Below are positions 51,688 to 59,908 of a stretch of 64,000 bases of DNA, piece after piece (position 1 is the first letter of the stretch; the number at the start of each line of letters is the position of its first letter). The notes under the pieces were generated by a model. That model saw only the letters and a list, made by a program, of their open reading frames with translations. It was not told where the DNA came from and ran no database searches. Position numbers and translations under genes: made by a program. The stretch is from Pseudomonas morbosilactucae (GTDB lineage: Bacteria; Pseudomonadota; Gammaproteobacteria; Pseudomonadales; Pseudomonadaceae): assembly GCF_023241715.1 (NCBI RefSeq), contig NZ_JALQCW010000068.1, forward strand, positions 1 to 64,000, written 5' to 3'.

Positions 51688-52160
51688 TTGGCCTCCAACT
51701 GCGCCAGCAGACTGACCATTTCCAGGGCGGACAAGGCAGCTTCAGCGCCTTTGTTGCCGGCCTTGGTGCCGGAACGCTCGATGGCTTGCTCGATCGAATC
51801 AACGGTCAGCACGCCGAAGGCCACTGGCACGCCGAACTCCATGGACACCTGGGCCAAGCCCTTGGTGCATTCGCCAGCCACGTATTCGAAGTGCGGGGTG
51901 CCGCCGCGAATCACTGCGCCCAGAGCGATGATCGCCGCGTATTCACCCTTCTGTGCAACTTTCTGCGCGACCAGGGGAATCTCGAAGGCGCCAGGTGCGC
52001 GGATGAGGGTGATATCGCTTTCGCTCACGCCGTGGCGAACCAGGGCGTCAACCGCGCCGCTGACCAGGCTTTCGACGACGAAGCTGTTGAAGCGGCCGAC
52101 CACCAGGGCATAGCGGCCTTTGGGGGCGATGAAGGTACCTTCGATGGTCTTCAGGGTCAT
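51684..52160 (-). CDS. ribH: 6,7-dimethyl-8-ribityllumazine synthase
   Basis: A 158-residue lumazine synthase subunit. It has ALVVGRFNSFVVESLVSGAVDALVRHGV, APGAFEIPLVAQKVA and ALGAVIRGGTPHFEYVAGECTKGLAQVSME, the last with the catalytic histidine region. It joins the dihydroxybutanone phosphate from RibBA to the pyrimidine from the RibD step. It lies directly after ribBA in the riboflavin cluster. Confidence 0.96.
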   Translation of the reverse strand: MTLKTIEGTFIAPKGRYALVVGRFNSFVVESLVSGAVDALVRHGVSESDITLIRAPGAFEIPLVAQKVAQKGEYAAIIALGAVIRGGTPHFEYVAGECTKGLAQVSMEFGVPVAFGVLTVDSIEQAIERSGTKAGNKGAEAALSALEMVSLLAQLEAK

Positions 52161-52251
52161 TCGACAAATCTCTTAAAGAGCCGGGACGCGTTCAGTACGC
52201 GCCCCTCAGTGATGTTTTAACCGCGAACAAGAGGCCTTTGGCGGGCGGCTT

Positions 52252-53343
52252 TTATTCGGAGGGCACGTATTCTACAACTTCCAGGTCGAAACCGGATATC
52301 GCATTAAATTTCATTGGCGCACTCATCAAGCGCATTTTGCGCACACCCAGGTCCCGCAGGATCTGCGAACCGGCACCGACGATGCTGTAGGTGGTCGGCG
52401 TCTTGGCCGGTGCGTGATCGGCACTTTCGCGAATATGCGCCAGGACCACGTCGCCATCCAGGGGGTGACCGAGCAACAGCACCACACCGCTGCCGGCCTC
52501 GGCCACTGCGGACATGGCGGCCCGCAGGCTCCAGCGCCCCGGTTGCTTGACCATCAGCAGGTCGCGCAGCGGGTCCATGTTGTGCACCCGGACCAGGGTC
52601 GGCTGTTCGGCACAGATTTCGCCCAGGGTGAGGGCCATGTGCACATCGCCTTCCACCGAATCACGATAGGTCACCAGGTTGAACTGGCCCAATTCGCTGT
52701 CCAGAGGCTGCTCGGAGATCCGCTGAACGGTACGTTCGTGGATCATCCGGTAGTGAATCAAGTCGGCAATGGTGCCGATCTTGATGTCATGTTCGGCAGC
52801 GAAGGCTTCCAGCTCGGCGCGACGGGACATGGTGCCGTCGTCGTTCATCACTTCGCAGATCACACCGCTCGGGTCGAACCCGGCCATGCGCGCCAGGTCG
52901 CACGCGGCTTCGGTGTGACCGGCACGGGCCAAAGTACCGCCAGGCTGGGCCATCAACGGGAAGATATGGCCGGGGCTGACGATGTCATCGGCCTTGGCGT
53001 CCTTGGCAACCGCCGCTTGTACAGTGCGCGCGCGGTCAGCGGCGGAGATGCCGGTGGTCACGCCTTCAGTGGCTTCAATGGACACGGTGAACTTGGTGCC
53101 GAAACCCGAGCCGTTGCGCGGAGCCATCAGCGGCAGCTTGAGCAGCTCGCAGCGCTCGCGGGTGATCGGCATGCAGATCAGGCCGCGGGCGTGCTTGGCC
53201 ATGAAGTTGATGTGTTCAGCCTTGCAGCACTCGGCGGCCATGATGATGTCGCCTTCGTTCTCGCGATCTTCGTCATCCATAAGGATGACCATCTTGCCTT
53301 GGCGGATGTCTTCAACCAGTTCTTCGATGCTATTGAGCGCCAC
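52252..53343 (-). CDS. ribBA: 3,4-dihydroxy-2-butanone-4-phosphate synthase with GCHII-like tail
   Basis: A 363-residue two-domain protein. Residues 1-200 are an intact RibB: MVILMDDEDRENEGDIIMAAE, CMPITRERCELLKLPLM and GHTEAACDLARMAGFDPSGVICEVMNDDG. The rest resembles GTP cyclohydrolase II, but the three zinc cysteines are absent (the region reads VRVHNMDPLRDLLM), so it is probably catalytically dead, as in the RibBX-type proteins of proteobacteria. The start is a GTG with AAGGGGG upstream, which matches the conserved N-terminus MALNSIEELVEDI of relatives. Confidence 0.95.
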   Translation of the reverse strand: MALNSIEELVEDIRQGKMVILMDDEDRENEGDIIMAAECCKAEHINFMAKHARGLICMPITRERCELLKLPLMAPRNGSGFGTKFTVSIEATEGVTTGISAADRARTVQAAVAKDAKADDIVSPGHIFPLMAQPGGTLARAGHTEAACDLARMAGFDPSGVICEVMNDDGTMSRRAELEAFAAEHDIKIGTIADLIHYRMIHERTVQRISEQPLDSELGQFNLVTYRDSVEGDVHMALTLGEICAEQPTLVRVHNMDPLRDLLMVKQPGRWSLRAAMSAVAEAGSGVVLLLGHPLDGDVVLAHIRESADHAPAKTPTTYSIVGAGSQILRDLGVRKMRLMSAPMKFNAISGFDLEVVEYVPSE

Positions 53344-53359
53344 GCGGCACCCCCTTGAG

Positions 53360-54022
53360 TCAGGATTTGAGGTAGCCGTTGGCGGCCAGAAAACTTTCGG
53401 TGATGCCGCCGCTGGAAGGCTCTGCTGCCTTGTCGCCAAGCAGCAGGCGCTCCAGATAACGCGCCAGCAGGTCGACTTCGAGGTTCACCTGCCGGCCCGG
53501 ACGGTAGTCGTCCATGATGGTTTCGGCCAGGGTGTGCGGAACGATGGTCAGTTCGAACTCGGCGCCATTGACCGCGTTGACCGTCAGGCTGGTGCCGTCG
53601 ACGGTGATCGAGCCTTTGTGAGCGATGTACTTGGCCAGCTCCTTGGGGGCACGGATGCGGAACTGAATGGCCCGGGCATTTTCTTCCCGCGCCACCACTT
53701 CACCGACGCCATCGACGTGCCCGCTGACCAGGTGACCACCCAGGCGGGTGGTCGGGGTAAGGGCTTTTTCCAGGTTGACCCGGCTGCCGCTTTTCAATTG
53801 ATGGAAGGCGGTGCAGTCCAGGGTCTCGCGGCTGACGTCGGCCCAGAAACCGTCACCGGGCAACTCGACCGCGGTCAGGCAGACGCCGTTCACCGCGATG
53901 CTGTCGCCCAGTTTTACGTCGGCCAGGTCAAGCTTGCCGGTTTCTACATAGACCCGCACATCTCCGCCTTTAGGGGTCAATGCACGGATGCTGCCGATGG
54001 ATTCGATAATGCCGGTGAACAT
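53360..54022 (-). CDS. ribE: Riboflavin synthase
   Basis: A 220-residue enzyme with two lumazine-binding repeats: MFTGIIESIGSIRAL...GDSIAVNGVCLTAVEL, then LGGHLVSGHVDGVGEV...DGTSLTVNAVNGAEFELTIVPHTLAET. It dismutates two lumazines to riboflavin. ATG 54022 has a GGAGG ribosome site. It sits between ribD and ribBA. Confidence 0.96.
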   Translation of the reverse strand: MFTGIIESIGSIRALTPKGGDVRVYVETGKLDLADVKLGDSIAVNGVCLTAVELPGDGFWADVSRETLDCTAFHQLKSGSRVNLEKALTPTTRLGGHLVSGHVDGVGEVVAREENARAIQFRIRAPKELAKYIAHKGSITVDGTSLTVNAVNGAEFELTIVPHTLAETIMDDYRPGRQVNLEVDLLARYLERLLLGDKAAEPSSGGITESFLAANGYLKS

Positions 54023-54068
54023 GGAGTCCTCCTCGAGAACAGGGCCTTGTCGGCGCGAAAGCTGGGAA

Positions 54069-55201
54069 TTATACGCTCGCTGATGGCACAGGAATGGCGG
54101 TGACTCGCCAGTCATCGCCCACAGCGCGCATTTCAATGATTTTCAGCACCGGCGCATCCGCCATCTGTGCCAGCGGCCAGTCCAGCAGCGGTCGGGCCGA
54201 AGAGCCGAGGAACTTGCCGGCCACAAAGATCTGGTACTCATCCACCAGGCCTTGTTGCGCGAAGGCACCCGCCAGGCGCGGGCCGGCCTCCACCAGAACG
54301 TCGTTGACCCCACGCCCCGCCAGCTCAAGCAGCAGGCGACGCAGATCAACCATTCCGTCCGCCCCGGGAACGATCAGGCACTCAGGGCCATTGGCGTATT
54401 GCTCCTCCACGGCTGCGCAGGTGGCAACCAGGGCCGCCCGGCCTTGAAGAACGGCGCGTCCAGAGGCACCCGCAGACGGCCGTCGATCAGCACGCGCAAG
54501 GGTGGGCGACTCAGGGCCAGGGCGGTCTGTTCCTCGTCCAGGCCCAATTCCTGCGCGCGCACCGTGAGCCGGGCGGCATCGGCCAGCACCGTGTCAGCGC
54601 CGGTCAGCACCACGCTGGCCTGGGCCCGCAAGCGCTGCACCGCAGAACGTGCGGCCGGGCCGGTGATCCACTGGCTTTCGCCACTGGCCATGGCGGTGCG
54701 TCCGTCCAGGCTCATGGCCAACTTGACCCGCACATAAGGCAGGCCGTGCTCCATACGCTTGAGAAACCCCTGATTCAGCGACCGTGCTTCGCCTTCGAGC
54801 ACGCCGCTGCCAATCTCGATACCGGCCTGGGCCAGGCGTTGCAGGCCACGGCCAGCCACTTCCGGGTTGGGGTCTTGCATGGCTGCGACCACCCGCGCCA
54901 CGCCGGCATTCACCAGGGCGTCGGCGCACGGCGGGGTACGACCGTGATGGCTGCAGGGCTCGAGGGTCACGTAGGCGGTGGCACCGCGGGCCAGCTCGCC
55001 GGCCGCACGCAAGGCATGGACCTCAGCGTGGGGCTCGCCGGCGCGCACATGCCAACCTTCGCCGACCACCTGGCCGTCACGCACGATCACGCAGCCGACA
55101 CGTGGGTTGGGATGGGTGCTGTACCAACCCTTGCGGGCCAGTTCCAGGGCTCGGGCCATGTAATGGGCGTCGAGGACGGACTGCTCAGGCGTGGGCGTCA
55201 T
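54069..55201 (-). pseudogene. ribD: Bifunctional riboflavin deaminase/reductase RibD, frameshifted
   Basis: The gene should give one protein of about 377 residues. The first frame (55201 to about 54440) holds the deaminase with HAE (GEPHAEVHAL) and the zinc cysteines (PCSHHGRTPPC). It then continues into the reductase (VKLAMSLDGRTAMASGESQWITG) up to PLDAPFFKAG. From there the reading frame is lost; the correct continuation (ATCAAVEEQYANGPECLIVPGADGMVDLRRLL) is in another frame and runs to 54069. A C-run of three at 54437-54439 on the plus strand probably should be four. As riboflavin synthesis normally needs RibD, a one-base sequencing error is quite possible. It overlaps nrdR by ATGA. Confidence 0.85.
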
Positions 55202-55662
55202 TCTTTAACCGGCTCGCGGGCGAGACGGTCGATCTCTTCGCGGAATTCATTGAGGTCCTGGAAGCGGCGATAGACCGAGGCGAAACGGATATAGGCCACT
55301 TCATCGAGCTTTTGCAGCTCGCCCATGACCAGTTCGCCCACCACCAGGGACTTGACCTCGCGCTCGCCGGTGGCTCGCAGCTTGTGCTTGATATGCACCA
55401 AAGCAGCTTCCAGACGCTCGACACTCACCGGGCGTTTTTCCAGGGCGCGCTGCATGCCGGCGCGGAGTTTTTCTTCGTCAAAGGGCTGGCGGCTACCGTC
55501 AGTCTTGATCAGGCGCGGCAACACCAGTTCAGCGGTTTCGAACGTGGTGAAACGCTCACCACAGGCCAGGCATTCACGCCGGCGGCGGACTTGCTCGCCT
55601 TCGGCGACCAGTCGCGAGTCGATGACCTTGGTGTCGTTGGCACCGCAGAAGGGACAGTGCAT
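55198..55662 (-). CDS. nrdR: Transcriptional repressor NrdR
   Basis: A 154-residue repressor of ribonucleotide reductase genes. The zinc ribbon has CPFCGANDTKVIDSRLVAEGEQVRRRRECLACGERFTTFE, then an ATP-cone domain (LIKTDGSRQPFDEEKLRAGMQRALEKRPV). It starts with the ATG at 55662. ribD follows with an ATGA overlap, the widespread nrdR-ribD arrangement. Confidence 0.96.
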   Translation of the reverse strand: MHCPFCGANDTKVIDSRLVAEGEQVRRRRECLACGERFTTFETAELVLPRLIKTDGSRQPFDEEKLRAGMQRALEKRPVSVERLEAALVHIKHKLRATGEREVKSLVVGELVMGELQKLDEVAYIRFASVYRRFQDLNEFREEIDRLAREPVKE

Positions 55663-55791
55663 GGTGGCAGGCAACAAAAAAAGGGAGGGCCATGGTAGCG
55701 CATCCCACTGGCAAGACAAGCCATAGCCTTTACGGTATACAGACCGACTATTATGTTTCGCACACGAAATTTCGCTTTGCTGGAGCTTCAG

Positions 55792-56250
55792 ATGCCCCTA
55801 CGACCGCTCGTTTTGCTCAGCCTCGTCAGCCTGCTGGTCGCCTGTAGCAGCAACCCTCCGTCTACCCCGGCACCGGCTCCCAGCCCCCAGCAATCGGTCA
55901 AAAAACCTCAGGCGCCCGCCGAATTGGGGCCGTTGCCGGCCTATCAACGCGAACTCAGCGGCGCCCTGGAAGGCATCCCGGCCGGTGCCGAAGTTGAACT
56001 GGCGCTACTGGTGATCGACGAGCGCGGGCGCCCGCAACGCTTGCTGGCCAACAGTAATTTGACCGGCAATAACCAGGCCCTGCCGTTTCGCCTGCGCTTC
56101 GACCCAGAGGCATTTCCGGCCGGGGCGCGGGTTGAACTGCGTGGGCGCGCCAGCCAGTCCGGGCAACTGATTCTGCACCTGCCGGCCGTGCGCATCGACC
56201 AGGCCACCACCCAAGCCCTGGGCTCGCTGCAGTTTGTCAAAGCCCCATGA
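55792..56250 (+). CDS. YbaY-type lipoprotein
   Basis: A 152-residue lipoprotein with lipobox LLVACSS, a Pro/Ala-rich linker, and a YbaY-like domain (LSGALEGIPAGAEVELALLVIDERGRPQRLLANS...LPFRLRFDPEAF). Function unknown. It starts at 55792 with TGGAG upstream and overlaps the following methyltransferase gene (ATGA). Confidence 0.85.
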   Translation: MPLRPLVLLSLVSLLVACSSNPPSTPAPAPSPQQSVKKPQAPAELGPLPAYQRELSGALEGIPAGAEVELALLVIDERGRPQRLLANSNLTGNNQALPFRLRFDPEAFPAGARVELRGRASQSGQLILHLPAVRIDQATTQALGSLQFVKAP

Positions 56251-56957
56251 AGGTGCCGCTCGACCTGCAAGATGCCTTGAGTGAGCTGCTGGGCGACGCC
56301 CAACTGGTGCCCAGCGAGCTGCCGGACACCCTGCTGAAACTCTGGCTGATCGACGCCGACAACATGGACCGAGCCTTCACTCCGGAAGAAACCCGGCGCA
56401 TCCTCCATGAGCCACCCTACTGGTGCTTCTGCTGGGCCAGCGGCCTGGCCCTGGCCCGCTACCTGGCCGAACGTCCCCATTGGGTGGCCGGCAAGCGGGT
56501 GCTGGACTTCGGTGCCGGCTCCGGGGTGGCTGCCATTGCTGCGGCCAAGGCCGGGGCCCTGGAAGTGGTGGCCTGCGATCTTGACCCGCTGGCCATCGCG
56601 GCTTGCCGGGCCAATGCCGAACTCAACGGGGTGGAACTGAACTACTCCACGGACTTCTTCGCGGAGGCCGATCGCTTTGATCTGATCCTGGTGGCGGACG
56701 TGCTCTATGACCGCGCCAACCTGCCGCTGCTGGACCAGTTCCTCAGTCGCGGGCAGCAAGCCCTGGTGGCGGATTCCCGGGTCAGGGATTTCCAGCACCC
56801 GCTGTATCAGCGCCTGGAAAGCCTCAACGCCCTGACCCTGCCGGACCTGGCCGAGCCCTGGGAATTTCGCAACGTGAGCCTGTACCACGCACAACGGCCA
56901 TTTGCCGCTGCGCTGGCGCCTACAGGCGATGGCGATCTATCCCGCGCAACTTTATAG
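56247..56957 (+). CDS. Class I SAM-dependent methyltransferase
   Basis: A 236-residue protein with the SAM-binding motif VLDFGAGSGVAAIAAAKAGA, an acidic residue in VVACDLDPLAIAAC, and a motif IV-like region FDLILVADVLYD. It resembles the ETFB-lysine/protein methyltransferase (PrmA-side) group, but the substrate is not determined. It is coupled to the YbaY gene. Confidence 0.85.
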   Translation: MKVPLDLQDALSELLGDAQLVPSELPDTLLKLWLIDADNMDRAFTPEETRRILHEPPYWCFCWASGLALARYLAERPHWVAGKRVLDFGAGSGVAAIAAAKAGALEVVACDLDPLAIAACRANAELNGVELNYSTDFFAEADRFDLILVADVLYDRANLPLLDQFLSRGQQALVADSRVRDFQHPLYQRLESLNALTLPDLAEPWEFRNVSLYHAQRPFAAALAPTGDGDLSRATL

Positions 56958-56988
56958 TGGCTCCATTCCCGCTTATTCGAGAGACCCC

Positions 56989-57861
56989 ATGAGTCAGGAC
57001 ACGCCGTACATCTTCGACGCCAGCACCGCCGACTTCGATCAGTCGGTGATCGAAAACTCCTTCCACAAACCGGTCCTGGTGGATTTCTGGGCCGAGTGGT
57101 GCGCACCCTGCAAAGCGCTGATGCCGATGCTGCAACAGATTGCCGAGAGCTATCAGGGCGAGTTGCTGCTGGCCAAGGTCAACTGCGACATCGAGCAAGA
57201 CATCGTCGCCCGCTTCGGCATTCGCAGCCTGCCGACCGTGGTGCTGTTCAAGGACGGCCAACCGGTGGACGGTTTTGCCGGTGCGCAACCGGAATCCGCA
57301 GTGCGGGCCATGCTCGAACCCCACGTACAGATGCCACCACCGGCAGCGGCCGATCCCCTGGAGCAGGCTGAGGCGCTGTTCGCCGAAGGGCGGATTGCCG
57401 AAGCTGAAGCCACGTTGAAAGTCCTGCTGGGGGAAGACAACAGCAACGCCAAGGCGCTGATTCTGTACGCCCGCTGCCTGGCCGAGCGCGGTGAGCTGGG
57501 GGAAGCCCAGACCGTGCTGGATGCGGTCAAGAGTGACGAGCACAAGGCTGCCCTGGCCGGCGCCAAGGCCCAGATCACCTTCCTCAAGCAAGCGGCCGAC
57601 CTGCCGGATGCCGCGGATCTCAAGGCGCGCCTGGCCAAGGACCCGCTCGACGACGAAGCGGCCTACCAGCTGTCGATCCAGCAACTGGCCCGCCAGCAGT
57701 ACGAAGCGGCGCTGGAAGCCCTGCTTAAACTGTTCATGCGCAACCGCAGCTATAACGAAGGCATCGCCCACAAGACCTTGCTGCAAGTCTTCGACCTGCT
57801 GGGCAACGATCACCCGCTGGTCACCGCCTACCGCCGCAAACTGTTCGCCGCCCTGTACTGA
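56989..57861 (+). CDS. cnoX: Thioredoxin-like co-chaperone (YbbN/CnoX)
   Basis: A 290-residue protein. Residues ~20-110 are a thioredoxin domain with an intact CxxC (EWCAPCKALMPML); E. coli YbbN lacks one of these cysteines, so this form could be redox-active. The rest is TPR-like helical (EQAEALFAEGRIAEAEATLKVLL). CnoX holdases protect substrates from oxidation and hand them to GroEL or DnaK. ATG 56989. Confidence 0.92.
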   Translation: MSQDTPYIFDASTADFDQSVIENSFHKPVLVDFWAEWCAPCKALMPMLQQIAESYQGELLLAKVNCDIEQDIVARFGIRSLPTVVLFKDGQPVDGFAGAQPESAVRAMLEPHVQMPPPAAADPLEQAEALFAEGRIAEAEATLKVLLGEDNSNAKALILYARCLAERGELGEAQTVLDAVKSDEHKAALAGAKAQITFLKQAADLPDAADLKARLAKDPLDDEAAYQLSIQQLARQQYEAALEALLKLFMRNRSYNEGIAHKTLLQVFDLLGNDHPLVTAYRRKLFAALY

Positions 57862-57885
57862 TCCTTGTACGCCTGCGCTGGCCCA

Positions 57886-57959
57886 TGCAGGAGCTGGCTT
57901 GCCAGCGAATGCGTTTTGCCAGGTACGGTGCCTTCGCCAGCAAGCTGGCTCCTACAGGA
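57886..57959. repeat. REP pair (REPIN-like)
   Basis: Two inverted REP palindromes: GGAGCTGGCTTGCCAGC at the left and GCCAGCAAGCTGGCTCCTAC at the right, separated by about 30 bases. The pair lies in the convergent gap after cnoX. Confidence 0.8.
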
Positions 57960-58304
57960 TCACTGCACCCAGCTGTAGAGCGGCGTATCGGCGCCGCTCA
58001 CCACCTTGACTTCAGCGCAGTGACGCAAGCGCACCAACAAACGCTTACCGGCACCGGCGCTGCCGGTCAGGCCCTCCAGTTGCTCCAGCAAGTCCGGGCC
58101 GCTGAGTTGTCCGGCCTGGCGCAGCAGGTCCTTGGCGGTCTGCCACACTGCATCATCCTGACTCACGGGCCTGGCCACCGGCGCCGCAGCCATTTCCGGC
58201 GTACTCGCCTGCAACTGCGCGCCCAGTTGCGCCCACTCCCCGGCATCCAGCTCCAGGGTCAAGTCCACCGGCCAATCGCCGATGCTTCCACGAATCCGCA
58301 CCAT
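57960..58304 (-). CDS. Small protein of unknown function
   Basis: A 114-residue protein (start ATG 58304; MVRIRGSIGDWPVDLTLELDAGEWAQLGAQL). Ending RLLVRLRHCAEVKVVSGADTPLYSWVQ. No family is recognised, although similarly placed small proteins occur in other pseudomonads. The REP pair adjoins its stop codon. Confidence 0.6.
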   Translation of the reverse strand: MVRIRGSIGDWPVDLTLELDAGEWAQLGAQLQASTPEMAAAPVARPVSQDDAVWQTAKDLLRQAGQLSGPDLLEQLEGLTGSAGAGKRLLVRLRHCAEVKVVSGADTPLYSWVQ

Positions 58305-58388
58305 TGCCCTGCTCCCGATTATTTCTGTCGGGCATGCTCCCACGCGTCTTGCATAACGCCAAGCGGGCGGTCAAACTCTGCGCCTTAT

Positions 58389-58408
58389 TGTTATAAGATC
58401 ACATAACA
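58389..58408. promoter_or_regulatory. Zur-like palindrome before the zinc locus
   Basis: TGTTAT and ATAACA half-sites face each other, as in Zur boxes, but with 8 bases between them in place of the usual 3. It lies 31 bases before the start of the ZrgA-like gene, in the divergent region with the 58304 gene. Confidence 0.45.
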
Positions 58409-58438
58409 TTATCTTCATCTTCCTCCTGGAGACACGCT

Positions 58439-59044
58439 ATGCGCCGCCTGCTTCTTGCCTTGCCGTTCGCCCTGTTGCCGCTGGCCATTGCCCAGGCTGC
58501 CGAACCCCATGATCACGAGCACGAACATGGCAGCCTCGGCGCCCACGAACACGGCGTCGCGCGCCTGAACGCAGCGCTGGACGGCAAGAACCTGGAACTG
58601 GAGCTGGAAAGCCCGGCCATGAACCTGGTGGGCTTCGAACACGCCGCCAGCACCGACGCCGACAAGGCCAAGGTCGCCGCCGCACGGGCCCAGCTGGAAC
58701 ACCCCCTGGCCCTGTTCAGCCTGCCCAAGGCCGCCGGTTGCGTCGTGGCCAAGCAGGAACTGGAAAGCCCGCTGTTCGGTGACAAGCCGGATGCCGATGA
58801 CCACGATCATGATGATGACGACCACGACGAAGACGCCGACGGCCACGAGCATCACCACGAACACAGCGAGATCCACGCCCACTATCAATTCACCTGTGCC
58901 ACGCCGGCCGCACTAAAGAACCTGGACTTGGGGCAAGTCTTCAAGACCTTCCCCGCCACCCAGAAAATTCAGGTACAACTGATCGGCCCGAGCGGTCAGC
59001 AAGGTGTGGAAGCGACGGTTCAGTCAGCCACCGTTAAATTCTGA
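58439..59044 (+). CDS. Periplasmic zinc-binding DUF2796/ZrgA-like protein
   Basis: A 201-residue exported protein (signal to AQAA) with two His/Asp clusters: HDHEHEHGSLGAHEHG near the mature N-terminus and DDHDHDDDDHDEDADGHEHHHEHSEIHAH in the middle (residues ~120-150). The DUF2796 body (LNAALDGKNLELELESPAMNLVGFEH) surrounds them. ZrgA-type proteins take part in periplasmic zinc uptake. The following ABC genes probably act with it. Confidence 0.88.
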   Translation: MRRLLLALPFALLPLAIAQAAEPHDHEHEHGSLGAHEHGVARLNAALDGKNLELELESPAMNLVGFEHAASTDADKAKVAAARAQLEHPLALFSLPKAAGCVVAKQELESPLFGDKPDADDHDHDDDDHDEDADGHEHHHEHSEIHAHYQFTCATPAALKNLDLGQVFKTFPATQKIQVQLIGPSGQQGVEATVQSATVKF

Positions 59045-59058
59045 TTGGAACCCGGCCC

Positions 59059-59149
59059 CTGTAGGCGCTGGCTTGCCAGCGATGCAAACGCTGCGGTCTG
59101 TCACGCAAACCTTAGCGATGCAGTCGCCGGCAAGCCGGCTCCTACGGGG
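59059..59149. repeat. REP pair (REPIN)
   Basis: Two inverted palindromes: GTAGGCGCTGGCTTGCCAGCG at left, and GTCGCCGGCAAGCCGGCTCCTAC at right, about 35 bases apart. It separates the zrgA-like gene from the ABC genes. Confidence 0.85.
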
Positions 59150-59196
59150 AGCGACACCACTTTTGAAACTTCGCCAGCAGGCAATACTGATTTCAC

Positions 59197-59907
59197 ATGA
59201 CCCAAGCATTGATCGAACTGTCTGACCTGGGCTTCAGTTGGCCCGGCCACCCGGAGTTGCTGGACATTCCGGCCTTTCGCCTGGAGGCGGGCGAGACGCT
59301 GTTTCTAAAAGGTCCCAGCGGCAGCGGAAAGACCACCCTGCTGGGCCTGTTGGGCGGCGTGCAAAAGCCCAACCGCGGCAGCATTCGCCTGCTGGGCCAA
59401 GAGCTGACCGAACTCGGCGCCGGCGCCCGTGATCGCTTCCGCGTCGACCACACGGGTTACATTTTCCAGCAGTTCAACCTACTGCCCTTTCTCTCGGTGC
59501 GGGAAAACGTCGAGCTGCCTTGTCACTTCTCCAAGCTGCGCGCCGCACGGGCGATCCAGCGCCACGGCAGCGTCGACCAGGCCGCCGCGACCCTGCTGGC
59601 CCACCTGGGCCTCAAGGACCCCGACCTGCTCAGCCGTCGCGCCGACTCACTGTCCATCGGCCAGCAGCAACGGGTCGCCGCCGCGCGGGCGTTGATCGGC
59701 CAACCGGAACTGGTGATCGCCGACGAACCGACCTCGGCCTTGGACTACGACGCCCGCGAAGCCTTCCTCCAGCTGTTGTTCGCCGAATGCCGCGAAGCCG
59801 GGGCCAGCCTGCTGTTCGTCAGCCACGACCAGAGCCTGGCACCGCTGTTCGATCGCAACCTGTCGCTCGCCGAACTCAATCGCGCCGCCACGCCCGCAGA
59901 GGTCTGA
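59197..59907 (+). CDS. ABC transporter ATP-binding protein (LolD/MacB type)
   Basis: A 236-residue ATPase with Walker A GPSGSGKTTL, Q-loop FQQFNLLPFLSVRENVELP, signature SIGQQQRVAAARAL, Walker B LVIADEPTSALD and the H-switch SHD. The adjacent FtsX-type permease begins one base after its stop. These pairs more often move lipoproteins or work mechanically on the envelope than import ions. With the zinc genes around it, it may serve zinc-linked envelope work. Confidence 0.93.
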   Translation: MTQALIELSDLGFSWPGHPELLDIPAFRLEAGETLFLKGPSGSGKTTLLGLLGGVQKPNRGSIRLLGQELTELGAGARDRFRVDHTGYIFQQFNLLPFLSVRENVELPCHFSKLRAARAIQRHGSVDQAAATLLAHLGLKDPDLLSRRADSLSIGQQQRVAAARALIGQPELVIADEPTSALDYDAREAFLQLLFAECREAGASLLFVSHDQSLAPLFDRNLSLAELNRAATPAEV

Positions 59908-59908
59908 G

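Noticed and set aside
52161..55791. FMN riboswitch in front of the riboflavin genes
   Set aside because: I looked for the conserved RFN segments in the gaps before nrdR, ribE, ribBA and ribH and saw none; the gaps are also too short.
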